A stretch of 64,000 bases of DNA, taken from Bacillota bacterium. GTDB lineage: Bacteria > Bacillota > Clostridia > Lachnospirales > Lachnospiraceae. The stretch is from NCBI GenBank assembly GCA_023439125.1, contig JAEXOU010000005.1, positions 682,001 to 746,000 on the forward strand, given 5' to 3'. Shown here piece after piece: positions 15,422 through 24,342 of the stretch. Below the pieces are notes generated by a model, which saw only the letters and a program-made list of their open reading frames with translations, ran no database searches and was not told where the DNA came from. Made by a program: the position numbers and the translations under genes. The first letter of the stretch is position 1. Each line of letters begins with the position of its first letter.

Positions 15422-16747
15422 TTATTTCATTGTTTCACCCAATAACTGATCTAAAACATCATAATAGTTTTCAAATGTTTTACTGCAACATTTTGGATTC
15501 ACAATTTGAATTCCCTCAGTTTTTAATCCCAACAAGGTAAATGCCATTGCAACACGATGATCCTCATATGTCTCAATGTTTGCCGGATGAACCTTACCAG
15601 GAGTAATCAATAGATTATCGCCTCGTTCGATGCATTCAATGCCAACTCGATTCAATTCATTCGTAATGGCTAACGCACGATTGCATTCTTGCCCTCGTAT
15701 ATGTCCGATATTACGTATTGTTGTTGGTGATGTTGCATATGCTGCTAAGGTCGCTAGTGTCATTGTTTGATCAGAAAAGTCATTCATGTCGACATCGATA
15801 CCAGGATATACCCCATCCTTAGGCCCCGATACTTGAATTCCAATTGAAGTTTCTTTCACCTGACATCCTAATTGTTTCAGTACATCTAAAAACTTCATAT
15901 CTCCTTGCATCGATGTATAAAACACATTCTTAACCGTAATTGTTCCACCAGTCAATGCAGCAATTGCATAAAAATAACATGCTGCAGATACATCAGGTTC
16001 AACCGCATAATTTTTAACTATAATCGACTGATTTCCAGGAACTTTATATTTTTCTCCATCAAATTCTACTTTTGCCTCGAACTGTTCCATCATCTTTCTT
16101 GTAATTTGAATATAAGAACCATCTTTTTTCTCGCTTGTAATTGTTATAGTTAATCCATTCTTCGTTATTGGTGCAACCATAAGTAAAGCGCTTAAGAACT
16201 GAGTACTCTTGCTGATATCCATACTAACTTCTTTGCAGTATCCTTGATTACCAACAACTTGCACTGGTAGAAAACCTACCTCTTCTAAGTATTCAAATTG
16301 TGCTCCTAATTGTGTTAATGCATCAATGAGCGGTTTCATTGGTCGTTTTTTCATTTGGTCGGAACATTGAATTGTATATTCCCCATCGGATAAAGCTAAC
16401 ATTGCAGTTAAAAACCTAGCAGCGGTTCCAGCACTGCCAACGTTAATGATACCAGTTTTTTTAGGGATGACACCACCTGTTCCAGTGATTATAACACATC
16501 TCTCATCTTCAAAAATCTCTAGGTCAAATCCAAGTGTTTGCAAACAATCTAAAAAATGTCGTGAATCATCACTGAATAGTACTCCACTAAGATATGTTTT
16601 TTGTGTAGAAAGTGCAGCAAGTAATAATGCACGATTGGTCATACTTTTAGAGCCTGGAACCTCTACAATTCCACTGACAGGCTGATTCTGCTTTGGTACT
16701 TTATACACTGTTTTATTATCTTCTATTATAAATAATTCTTTTTGCAA
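15422..16747 (-). CDS. aroA: 3-Phosphoshikimate 1-carboxyvinyltransferase (EPSP synthase)
   Basis: Sixth step of the shikimate pathway, joining phosphoenolpyruvate to shikimate-3-phosphate. Motifs seen are PGSKSMTNR (about residues 31-39), VGSAGTAARFLTA, KRPMKPLIDAL, MNDFSDQTMTLA, RGQECNR, EDHRVAMAF and KTFENYYDVL. The usual KExDR is QECNR here, keeping the Glu and Arg, and the Pro of the GTAxRP loop is Phe; both are worth noting for inhibitor response. No ATG is available. AGGAG 9 nt before the TTG at 16747 supports that start; a TTG at 16756 is too close to the Shine-Dalgarno sequence. It appears monocistronic. Confidence 0.92.
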   Translation of the reverse strand: MQKELFIIEDNKTVYKVPKQNQPVSGIVEVPGSKSMTNRALLLAALSTQKTYLSGVLFSDDSRHFLDCLQTLGFDLEIFEDERCVIITGTGGVIPKKTGIINVGSAGTAARFLTAMLALSDGEYTIQCSDQMKKRPMKPLIDALTQLGAQFEYLEEVGFLPVQVVGNQGYCKEVSMDISKSTQFLSALLMVAPITKNGLTITITSEKKDGSYIQITRKMMEQFEAKVEFDGEKYKVPGNQSIIVKNYAVEPDVSAACYFYAIAALTGGTITVKNVFYTSMQGDMKFLDVLKQLGCQVKETSIGIQVSGPKDGVYPGIDVDMNDFSDQTMTLATLAAYATSPTTIRNIGHIRGQECNRALAITNELNRVGIECIERGDNLLITPGKVHPANIETYEDHRVAMAFTLLGLKTEGIQIVNPKCCSKTFENYYDVLDQLLGETMK

Positions 16748-16882
16748 TGAACCCAACTCCTTTTGTCTTCTCTAGCATTTATAAGAAGCTTACCTTTATC
16801 TCAATATATTATCATATGTATATGTCCTCTATCAAGCTATCTCAACATAATCATAAATATTTTTTGCAAATATTTCTAAGAT

Positions 16883-16927
16883 TAAAAAGTGACATATCCA
16901 CCAGAAACCTAATAGATATATCACTTT
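16883..16927 (-). terminator. Terminator of the HAD phosphatase gene
   Basis: The stem AAAGTGATATATC/GATATGTCACTTT (one mismatch) is followed by TTTTT in the minus direction. Confidence 0.8.
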
Positions 16928-16957
16928 AAACACTTCATTATAGATAATAAGTTTTCT

Positions 16958-17644
16958 TTACAATGCTTCAATTACTTCCTCTAGTTTTTCAAGGGAAGAA
17001 ATAATCATATCCGGCTTATATTCACGGTTCCATTCATGCTGGTTCCGATTGAGCCAAACAGATGGAATGCCTGCCCGTTTTGCCCCAATAATATCATGAC
17101 TGCTATCTCCTATGTGAACCATCTCACTTGGTGATATGCCTAACGTAGATAAAACATGAGTAAAAAACTTCTGATCTTTACTAGCTTTATAACTATGTAA
17201 ATCATCAGAAATAAACGTAGTTGAGGGCTGTATTGCTGGAATCAGTTCATCCACCATCCGATGATTTGAGTCACTACATATTACTACTTTATACCTTTTC
17301 TTCAAAGCATGAATACATTTTATAGAATCTTCAAAAAACGGTGCTTTTGAATGTTGGTATAGTAAATGATCTACAATTTTTCTAGGTGTCACTTGATATC
17401 CTAATATTTCTACTGCTTTATTTGCACTCATCATATAAACTTCGTCCATCGTAAAGAAATAGTCGGTAGAATCAAGTATAGTTTGAATCGTATCGGAATA
17501 GCACTTCATGATAACTTGTGCACCCTTTTCTCCTAATTCTTTCTTATACTCTTTCTCAAGTATTCCTTGCCAAATCTGTGGTATTCTCTGATTGACGTCG
17601 ACTAATGTCTGAAATAAATCAAAGCTAATTACTTTTGGTTTCAT
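16958..17644 (-). CDS. HAD-superfamily hydrolase, haloacid-dehalogenase-like subgroup
   Basis: 228-residue HAD hydrolase. Motif I is SFDLFQTLVD with the nucleophile at Asp9 and Phe two residues on, as in the dehalogenase-like branch rather than the DxD phosphatases. Motif II is VICSDSNH, motif III the Lys in SKDQKFF, motif IV HIGDSSHDIIGAKRAG. A helical cap sits between motifs I and II. The ATG at 17644 has GGAG 6 nt upstream, better than the ATG at 17656. It lies immediately downstream of the GGDEF gene. The substrate is unknown. Confidence 0.85.
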   Translation of the reverse strand: MKPKVISFDLFQTLVDVNQRIPQIWQGILEKEYKKELGEKGAQVIMKCYSDTIQTILDSTDYFFTMDEVYMMSANKAVEILGYQVTPRKIVDHLLYQHSKAPFFEDSIKCIHALKKRYKVVICSDSNHRMVDELIPAIQPSTTFISDDLHSYKASKDQKFFTHVLSTLGISPSEMVHIGDSSHDIIGAKRAGIPSVWLNRNQHEWNREYKPDMIISSLEKLEEVIEAL

Positions 17645-17667
17645 TAGTTTCTCCATTTATCCATTTT

Positions 17668-19134
17668 TTACAAAACTGTAATTCGATTTCGCCCTTCACT
17701 TTTTGATATATATAGAGCTTTATCCGCTATTTCAGTAACCTCACGAGCAGTCATTTCAGAATCAACAGCTGTAAGTCCAACACTTATCGTTATTTTTCCA
17801 TACTCGCCTCTCATGCGTGTATCAATATAATCACGCAAATGCTCTAGCGTCTCCTCTGCTTCACTCGTTGGTAACAAACCGATAAATTCATCACCACCCC
17901 AGCGCGCAACTACAGCATCCTTTCCTAATACAGTTCGTATCGCTTCTGCTAAGTCACTTAACGCTTTATCTCCACAGTTATGTCCTAATTTATCATTAAT
18001 GTGTTTAAAATTATCAATATCAAGAATAAATAGAGAGCGAGAATGATCTTGTCTATTTTTCATAGCAGCAAATGCTTCTAGAAATACCTTTCGATTTGGT
18101 AATCTAGTCAATTCATCAATATTGGACAATTTCATAATCTTATTAATTACACTAAAGGCAATAATAATTAGTACAATAAATGAAACAACTGATATAATAA
18201 TAATTTTTGTAGTCAAGCTGTCTGCATCTTTATATATTTCCTTTGTCGGTGCTGAAATACATAAAACCATATCATTATCAAGCTTAGCACTTGCAAAATT
18301 CATCTTTCTGTTGTTATAAGTATATTGACCGGTTGTTTCATAATTCTGTTTAATTGGGCGAATAAGGTCAATTAAGTTTTCATCCTCTTCTATTAGTTTT
18401 GTATAAAGAGGTAGTGTTCTATGTACCATAATATCACCTTGGGTATCAAGTAAGAAGGCATAACCAGTTGAATATGCTGTAATTTTTGTTATAAGACTAC
18501 TAAAAAAATCAAAATCTAGATCCATTCCAACCACACCTATATTGATTCCATTATGGTAGATAGGAACAACGTAGGATACAATAAGTTTATCAATATTTGC
18601 ATTATGATATGGAGGCAACCAAGTAGCTTGTCGCTTTTTTACTGGTATGTGATACCAACCTACATGTTCGATATCATCTTCTGCATATTTACTAATATCC
18701 GTAGGTTCCCTATGTTCAAATTTATTAGTTTCTTCATTATAAACCAAGAATATACCTGAAGTTGGTTCAGTATATTCTGGATTATACCTTATGTAAGCCG
18801 CGTAACAACCTTCCGTGTTTGCTGCCAGTTTTTCTATCGTAAACATGAGTTTATTCGTATAATCACTCACATATTGCTCATCTGTACAAAAAGCTTCAAA
18901 ATCATCAAGCGATCCAACCACACTCTGACTTAAAAATTGAGCAGATTGCTTAATACTTTGTATTCTGGAATTAAGTAACAGTTTATTATTCTCACACACT
19001 AAAGTTAAATTTTGCGTAGAACTTGCCTGTATATTCTCATTCGCCGTAATTATACTTAGTCCACCAACAATCATTACAGCTAACATTGTACTTGCAATTA
19101 ATAAGGTAACCATTCTGGTTTTCAACGATTTCAA
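17668..19134 (-). CDS. Membrane dCACHE-sensor diguanylate cyclase (GGDEF)
   Basis: Probable diguanylate cyclase that makes c-di-GMP in response to an extracellular ligand. A transmembrane helix follows the N-terminus (TLLIASTMLAVMIVGGLSI). A dCACHE-type extracellular sensor covers roughly residues 35-300, a second helix (IIIISVVSFIVLIIIAFSV) lies near 310, and a GGDEF domain is at the C-terminus with RWGGDEF intact. No RxxD inhibitory site is seen five residues before it. The start is uncertain: AAAGGA lies 9 nt before a TTG at 19134, while an ATG at 19194 and a TTG at 19206 have no clear ribosome-binding site. Confidence 0.87.
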   Translation of the reverse strand: MKSLKTRMVTLLIASTMLAVMIVGGLSIITANENIQASSTQNLTLVCENNKLLLNSRIQSIKQSAQFLSQSVVGSLDDFEAFCTDEQYVSDYTNKLMFTIEKLAANTEGCYAAYIRYNPEYTEPTSGIFLVYNEETNKFEHREPTDISKYAEDDIEHVGWYHIPVKKRQATWLPPYHNANIDKLIVSYVVPIYHNGINIGVVGMDLDFDFFSSLITKITAYSTGYAFLLDTQGDIMVHRTLPLYTKLIEEDENLIDLIRPIKQNYETTGQYTYNNRKMNFASAKLDNDMVLCISAPTKEIYKDADSLTTKIIIISVVSFIVLIIIAFSVINKIMKLSNIDELTRLPNRKVFLEAFAAMKNRQDHSRSLFILDIDNFKHINDKLGHNCGDKALSDLAEAIRTVLGKDAVVARWGGDEFIGLLPTSEAEETLEHLRDYIDTRMRGEYGKITISVGLTAVDSEMTAREVTEIADKALYISKSEGRNRITVL

Positions 19135-19239
19135 ATTATGTATTCCTTTCATTCTTTTGCAAAATGTGCTATATTTCATTATACTTTTGCTCATATATTT
19201 ACGCAAGTACTTTTTATTTAGGTTTATTCAGCTAGTAAG

Positions 19240-19317
19240 TCCGTAGCGTAGTGCGCATCCTACGGAGTTTTTTTGCATTATAGGAAATTCAAAGGAATTT
19301 CCTATAATGTAAAAAAA
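19240..19317. repeat. Composite hairpin element, copy 4
   Basis: TCCGTAG...CTACGGA encloses GTGCGCATC and is followed by a T-run. Then comes a stem of about 23 bp (19268-19290 with 19295-19317, one G-T pair) with core GGAAATTC and loop AAAG. The outer arms, CATTATA/TATAATG, differ from other copies but are complementary. Confidence 0.78.
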
Positions 19318-19351
19318 CAAGTTGAACGATACAGTTAAGACGGCTCAACTT
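19311..19351 (-). terminator. Terminator of the DUF3800 gene
   Basis: Stem AAGTTGA/TCAACTT with a loop of about 19 nt, followed in the minus direction by G and seven T. The T-run is the right arm of hairpin element copy 4. Confidence 0.65.
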
Positions 19352-19477
19352 ATTTTCTTTAAGAATTTGAATTCAATTTTTACAATAACGGAATATGCTC
19401 TCGACTGCTACCTGCGTAAACAGCTTCCACCTATGGAATATTGCATTGATAGTATATGCGTATTTCGTTAAATATAA

Positions 19478-20524
19478 TCAATATAAGTCATTTTTTTGCT
19501 GAATCTCTCTTAATAACTTATCATACTTTTCTTTGAGAACTCTCTTTTCTAATATAATCTGATCTACTTTACGGTTTAGTTTATTACGTTCAGTTTTAAG
19601 ATGTTCTAAGCGATTTTTCATTTTTTTATTTTGTTCAACTAGATTAGTACATAATTCCACATCACTTGGTAGAATTCGAACTCCAAAAAAAGCCCTAGCA
19701 TCGCGATAAGAGAGACAAAAACCGCCATTATATGCATAGCGATATATTTGTTTCATAAAGGAAGTTTTATCTTCTTCTTTCGTTGAATAAATAAGTTTAG
19801 CAAAATTAAACGCCACAAAATCAGCTAGTTGTAACCCTGCATTATTATATCTTTTATCTACAATTTCTAGATTGCGGATATATTTACGGATTGCTGTCTC
19901 ACTTAAAAAAGTAATACCTTTCGAAGCAACCTTCACTTTGCAAAAATCATCCTGCATCTTAACATCAGATGCATTTTCAGATAATTGTTGTGAACTTCTT
20001 GCCTCATAAACGATATGACCAACACCGTCTACTAAAATAAGAAAATGACAAAAATTCTCGATTAATACTTGTAACGCAATATCATAATAATCACTTAATA
20101 CACTACGTGCGAAAGAGCTATCTCCCATATGAAAAAGTTCAAGCATCTGTTTTTTTTGAATTGCACAACATAACGTTGTAATACTTTGATTTTTCACTAT
20201 TTGAGTTAAACTGTGATACACATCATGATAGATTTGTATAATCTCCTCGGTTGAATGTTTTGCATAATTATGATAAGCACCTTTGGAATACCGCCCACGA
20301 TCTTGATTTGTCGCATTCTTTTTAACAAAATTAAACTCATTACTATGAAGTATGGGATGATATTTTTTTACATAAGATTCTTCCCAAATTATTTTTTTCA
20401 CTTGAAAGATTTCTTCTTCTAAAGCAGCAAGATTTTCTGTATTAACAATCACGCCTGACATTGCAAATACATTATTTTCTTCGTCTTCACTCTCATCTAA
20501 AAATAAGTAGTATTCACCCTTCAC
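19478..20524 (-). CDS. DUF3800 domain protein with C-terminal coiled coil
   Basis: 348-residue protein opening with EYYLFLDESED, the acidic motif that marks DUF3800 (Asp10, Glu11). It has later conserved acidic positions at LILVDG and LQLADFVAF. The layout suggests an RNase H-like metal-dependent fold; the biochemical role of the family is not settled, and some members are linked with phage or defence loci. Residues about 285-345 form a Lys/Glu/Leu-rich coiled coil. The start is a GTG at 20524 with AAGGAG 6 nt upstream. It stands alone between the GGDEF and pseudouridine synthase genes, with no defence genes nearby. Confidence 0.75.
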   Translation of the reverse strand: MKGEYYLFLDESEDEENNVFAMSGVIVNTENLAALEEEIFQVKKIIWEESYVKKYHPILHSNEFNFVKKNATNQDRGRYSKGAYHNYAKHSTEEIIQIYHDVYHSLTQIVKNQSITTLCCAIQKKQMLELFHMGDSSFARSVLSDYYDIALQVLIENFCHFLILVDGVGHIVYEARSSQQLSENASDVKMQDDFCKVKVASKGITFLSETAIRKYIRNLEIVDKRYNNAGLQLADFVAFNFAKLIYSTKEEDKTSFMKQIYRYAYNGGFCLSYRDARAFFGVRILPSDVELCTNLVEQNKKMKNRLEHLKTERNKLNRKVDQIILEKRVLKEKYDKLLREIQQKNDLY

Positions 20525-20623
20525 TGTCTACTCCTTAAATACAAGCTAAATCTGTACTTCATCTCACTTGTCTTGCTTTTGTTTATCAGTTCTTTTAGTA
20601 TCTGCAGAAACTAAAAAAATAAA

Positions 20624-21409
20624 CTAGTTGCATTGATTAAGAAGTAAATTCAATTCCTCTTTTGTCAAACATCGATATTGTCCTTTTTCAAGTGTTTCAT
20701 CGAGTTTCAAATTTCCAATTTGAATACGTTTTAGATAGATAACATAACAGCCTACTGCTTTTAACATTCTCTTGACTTGATGCTTTCTTCCTTCCAAAAT
20801 CGTGAGTTTTCCACAGGTTACCAACTGATTTTTAGGATACTGTTTTCTTCTTAAGAATTCATAAGAATGCTGCTCAGTCAAATCTTTCAAAAAGTAAATG
20901 CCTTCCACATAAAGCTTTGCTGGCAGCGTTAATTCTTCCTCTCCAATATCTACACCGGACTCAATTATCTTGCCTTTTTCCTGATCCATACAGCCCAAAG
21001 CCCAAAAATAATACGTTTTTTCCACATGCTTTTTCGGGTGCATTAATGCATGTTCAAAGTTACCATCATTCGTAAATAATAACAAACCTTCTGTATCTTT
21101 ATCCAATCTCCCTACTGGAAACATACCAGCTCGATGTTCTTCTTTCAAGTACTCAAATACTGTTTTATGTTGAATATCGCTTTTTGCGGTAATACATCCA
21201 CCCGGTTTATGAAACATATAATAACGATTTTCTTTTGCTAGTAACTTGCAATTCTCGTATTCCACATAATCTTTTAACTCGTTAATTTCAGTTGCAGGGT
21301 CCGTTATGATTGACCCATTTACCTTAACTTGTCCTTCTTTTATTAAGATACGAGCTTTTTTTCGTCTGGCAACATCTGCTTGCGCCAAAAATTTATCTAA
21401 ACGAATCAA
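20624..21409 (-). CDS. RsuA/RluB/E/F-family pseudouridine synthase
   Basis: 261-residue enzyme that isomerises uridine in rRNA. An N-terminal S4 RNA-binding domain (MIRLDKFLAQADVARRKKA, residues 1-60) is followed by the catalytic domain with GRLDKDTEGLLLFTNDG, whose Asp is the catalytic residue, and KRMLKAVG near the end. TTG start at 21409 with AAGGAG about 9 nt upstream. The family fits the RsuA subgroup (small-subunit or RluB/F-type target); the exact site is not predictable. The small membrane protein gene lies 17 nt upstream. Confidence 0.9.
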   Translation of the reverse strand: MIRLDKFLAQADVARRKKARILIKEGQVKVNGSIITDPATEINELKDYVEYENCKLLAKENRYYMFHKPGGCITAKSDIQHKTVFEYLKEEHRAGMFPVGRLDKDTEGLLLFTNDGNFEHALMHPKKHVEKTYYFWALGCMDQEKGKIIESGVDIGEEELTLPAKLYVEGIYFLKDLTEQHSYEFLRRKQYPKNQLVTCGKLTILEGRKHQVKRMLKAVGCYVIYLKRIQIGNLKLDETLEKGQYRCLTKEELNLLLNQCN

Positions 21410-21426
21410 TACAACTTACTCCTTAA

Positions 21427-21741
21427 CTACTTATTACGATCTTTATTCCAAAGTCTATGAGAAGGAAAGATACTAACTACACTTAGGAACAACCATGTAA
21501 GGATGGCTCCAAATGGTAAAAATCTTATTTCTGTAAATAAACCTGGTTCACCATCTTTTACGAGAGGATAAAATTTATCAACACAATACCATGTGCATTG
21601 ATAACCTACATATTCTCCACCACTCATTGGTATACAAAAGATAGGTCTTTCGATAGTAAGATAAAAAATACCATCAATCAATGCTAATATAATAAAAAAG
21701 ATAGCTCCAATCAATAAATGTTTTAAAATTTTCTTAGCCAT
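21427..21741 (-). CDS. Small membrane protein, function unknown
   Basis: 104 residues with two hydrophobic segments, about 8-30 (LLIGAIFFIILALIDGIFYL) and 73-92 (LPFGAILTWLFLSVVSIF). Between them is an extracytoplasmic-looking loop with Cys residues (MSGGEYVGYQCTWYCVDKFYP). I do not recognise the family. A strong GGGGGG lies before the ATG at 21741. It is 17 nt upstream of the pseudouridine synthase gene and may be cotranscribed with it. Confidence 0.7.
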   Translation of the reverse strand: MAKKILKHLLIGAIFFIILALIDGIFYLTIERPIFCIPMSGGEYVGYQCTWYCVDKFYPLVKDGEPGLFTEIRFLPFGAILTWLFLSVVSIFPSHRLWNKDRNK

Positions 21742-21800
21742 AATCCCCCCTTATCTTCTACTGCCCTCACATTGTAAAGCGATTAGATTGATTTATACTT

Positions 21801-23018
21801 CTACATATAAGTTCCCTTTGGTTGAACAACAACAGGATGATACCCCTTCTTTTCTAAAGCCTTAACAATCTGTTCCTTGTGCTCATGACCAAATGCTTCC
21901 ATTGTTATCTGTAATTCTACAGCTGTATTACGATTGATACTTACAAACTGATTATGGTCAAGGCGAATAACATTACCTTGCTCTTTTGCTATAATAGAAG
22001 CAACATTGACCAATTCCCCTGGCTTATCTGGTAACTGAACAGAAACAGTAAAAATTCTACCGCGCTCAATTAAACCATTCTGAACGATTGAGGACATTGT
22101 AATTACATCCATATTGCCACCACTTAAGATAGAAACAATCTTCTTATTTGTAACATCTAACTGCTTTAGTGCTGCTACTGTTAAGAGTCCTGAATTCTCA
22201 ACAATCATCTTATGGTTCTCGACCATATCAAGGAAGCTGACGATCAATTCACGATCATCAACTGTTATTATGTCATCGACATTTTTTTGTATGTAAGGAA
22301 ATACGATATCTCCAGGTGTTTTTACTGCAGTACCATCAGCAATTGTATCGACAGATGGTAATGTAACAACATGTCCAGCTGCAATTGATGCTTTCATGCA
22401 AGCAGCACCACTTGGTTCTACACCGATAACTTTTACGTTAGGATTTAGTAGCTTAGCTAGCGTTGAAACGCCTGCTAACAATCCACCACCACCAATTGGA
22501 CATAGGATATAATCAACAGTTGGTAATTCCTTGATAATCTCCATTGCAATCGTTCCTTGTCCAGTAGCAACGCCTTCGTCATTAAATGGATGAATAAAGG
22601 TATAGCCTTTTTCCTTTGCTAGTTTCAGAGCATACTGACAAGCTTCGTCATAAACATTACCGTGAAGAATAACTTCAGCACCATAGCTCTTTGTACGATT
22701 TACCTTAATTAATGGAGTCGTTGTTGGCATAACGATTACTGCTTTGGCTTTATATATTTTTGCAGCATATGCGACACCTTGTGCATGATTACCTGCAGAG
22801 GCTGTAATCAAACCTTTATCTCTTTCTGCCTCTGATAATGTACTAATCTTGTAGTAAGCGCCACGAACTTTATATGCACCAGTGTACTGCATGTTTTCTG
22901 GTTTAAAGTATACTTTATTCCCTGTAGCTGAAGAAAAATATTCACTATAAACCAACTTTGTCCGATTCGTTACTTTCATTACCACTTCACTTGCTTCTTC
23001 GAAATTCTCTAATGTCAT
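21801..23018 (-). CDS. ilvA: Threonine ammonia-lyase (threonine dehydratase) with ACT domain
   Basis: PLP enzyme converting threonine to 2-oxobutyrate, feeding isoleucine synthesis or threonine catabolism. The PLP lysine is in YTGAYKVRGAYYKI (near residue 50), and the phosphate-binding loop is GGGGLLAG. One ACT domain is at the C-terminus (FTVSVQLPDKPGELVNVASI). A single ACT domain and about 405 residues fit the TdcB/short IlvA class rather than long biosynthetic IlvA. Three consecutive ATG codons begin the frame; GGAG spacing favours the second or third (23021 or 23018). Confidence 0.93.
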   Translation of the reverse strand: MTLENFEEASEVVMKVTNRTKLVYSEYFSSATGNKVYFKPENMQYTGAYKVRGAYYKISTLSEAERDKGLITASAGNHAQGVAYAAKIYKAKAVIVMPTTTPLIKVNRTKSYGAEVILHGNVYDEACQYALKLAKEKGYTFIHPFNDEGVATGQGTIAMEIIKELPTVDYILCPIGGGGLLAGVSTLAKLLNPNVKVIGVEPSGAACMKASIAAGHVVTLPSVDTIADGTAVKTPGDIVFPYIQKNVDDIITVDDRELIVSFLDMVENHKMIVENSGLLTVAALKQLDVTNKKIVSILSGGNMDVITMSSIVQNGLIERGRIFTVSVQLPDKPGELVNVASIIAKEQGNVIRLDHNQFVSINRNTAVELQITMEAFGHEHKEQIVKALEKKGYHPVVVQPKGTYM

Positions 23019-23065
23019 CATCATTTGCTCCTATCTGCCATCTGATTAGGCCCTATAATCAACAA

Positions 23066-23215
23066 GAAAGTGTTTTGCTTTGCAAAACACTCGCGCCAAG
23101 CGCGGTCGCGTAAGCGACATCTTCCTATCGCGCTTGTGTGCATCATAGCGTCCATCCTTTTGGACGCTTTTTTATATATTAGGAAATTCAGAGGAACTTC
23201 CTAATATATAAAAAA
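23066..23215. repeat. Composite hairpin element, copy 5
   Basis: It repeats copy 1 almost base for base: AAGTGTTTTGC/GCAAAACACT, the CGCGCCAAG block, and AGCGTCC/GGACGCT with a T-run. Next is a stem TATATATTAGG/CCTAATATATA with core GGAAATTC and loop AGAG (23168-23189 with 23194-23215, one mismatch). Confidence 0.8.
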
Positions 23216-23244
23216 GTACGCTTTACGAACTTTTCCTTGTCACT

Positions 23245-23282
23245 TATAAGTTTCAGCTTATGCTGAAACTTATAAGTGATAC
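23245..23282. terminator. Perfect hairpin downstream of ftsY
   Basis: A 17-bp perfect inverted repeat, CACTTATAAGTTTCAGC and its complement, with a 4-nt loop. No T-run follows closely, so it may act together with hairpin element copy 5, about 30 nt further on. Confidence 0.55.
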
Positions 23283-23313
23283 TGATTATAAAAAATAATT
23301 TATAATTAATATA

Positions 23314-24246
23314 TTATTTTTCTTCATCTCCAAATAATGCATTGATAAAGTCATCCGGATTAAATTTCTGTAAGTCATCGATTTGTTCACCAACACAAAT
23401 AAATTTGACTGGGACATTTAATTCAGACTGAATTGCAATTGCGATACCACCTTTTGCTGTACCATCGAGCTTAGTTAGTACAATACCTGATATTTTAGCA
23501 ACCTCATTAAATTGTTTTGCTTGAGCTAATGCGTTCTGTCCAGTTGTACCATCTAAAACAACTAAAGTCTCACGATATGCATCCGGATATTCTCGTTCTA
23601 TTACACGATCAATCTTGCGTAGTTCTTCCATTAAGTTCTTTTTATTATGAAGACGTCCTGCAGTATCACATAGCAATACATCTACATTTCTTGATTTTGC
23701 TGCTGTTACAGCGTCAAAAATTACAGCTGCTGGATCAGAGCCTTCTTTTTGAGCAATAATATCAACATTAGCTCGATGAGCCCACTCTGTCAGCTGCTCA
23801 ATCGCTGCCGCACGAAAGGTATCTGCTGCTGCAACCATAACTTTCTTTCCTTGGTCTTTTAACAGTCCTGCCAATTTCCCGATACTTGTTGTCTTGCCTA
23901 CTCCATTGACACCAATCAGTAAAACGACCGACTTCTTATTTTCAAACTCATAGGCATTCTCTGGGAGACTCATCTGTTCTCTCATACTAGCTTTGAGTAA
24001 TTCTTTACACTCTTTTGGTTCGCGGATACGATTTTCTTTTACTTTTGCTTTCAGATTATCAATAATCGCAGTTGTTGTATTAATACCTAAATCCGCCATG
24101 ATTAGAATTTCCTCTAATTCCTCATAAAAATCGTCATCAATGCTTGAAGAACTGCTAAATATTGATTCTACACCACTTATAATGCTATTTCGAGTCTTTG
24201 CTAATCCAGACGCTAAACGACTAAAAAAACCTTTCTTTTCTCCCAA
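23314..24246 (-). CDS. ftsY: Signal recognition particle receptor FtsY
   Basis: SRP receptor GTPase that docks Ffh-ribosome complexes at the membrane. The N domain is preceded by only a short N-terminal region (MGEKKGFFSRL), lacking the long acidic A domain of E. coli. It has the P-loop GVNGVGKTT (about residues 112-120), DTAGRLHNKKNLM and TKLDGTAKGG. The start is probably a TTG at 24246, since GAGGTG lies 6 nt upstream; an ATG at 24264 has no ribosome-binding site. It follows smc by about 100 nt, the usual rnc-smc-ftsY order. Confidence 0.95.
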   Translation of the reverse strand: MGEKKGFFSRLASGLAKTRNSIISGVESIFSSSSSIDDDFYEELEEILIMADLGINTTTAIIDNLKAKVKENRIREPKECKELLKASMREQMSLPENAYEFENKKSVVLLIGVNGVGKTTSIGKLAGLLKDQGKKVMVAAADTFRAAAIEQLTEWAHRANVDIIAQKEGSDPAAVIFDAVTAAKSRNVDVLLCDTAGRLHNKKNLMEELRKIDRVIEREYPDAYRETLVVLDGTTGQNALAQAKQFNEVAKISGIVLTKLDGTAKGGIAIAIQSELNVPVKFICVGEQIDDLQKFNPDDFINALFGDEEK

Positions 24247-24342
24247 TACATTCACCTCTATCATACTTTTAGTTCAAACTTTTGCAAGCAAAAGTCTGAA
24301 CTAATCATATTTCTTTTTTTACCCAATGTCAATATAACACAA

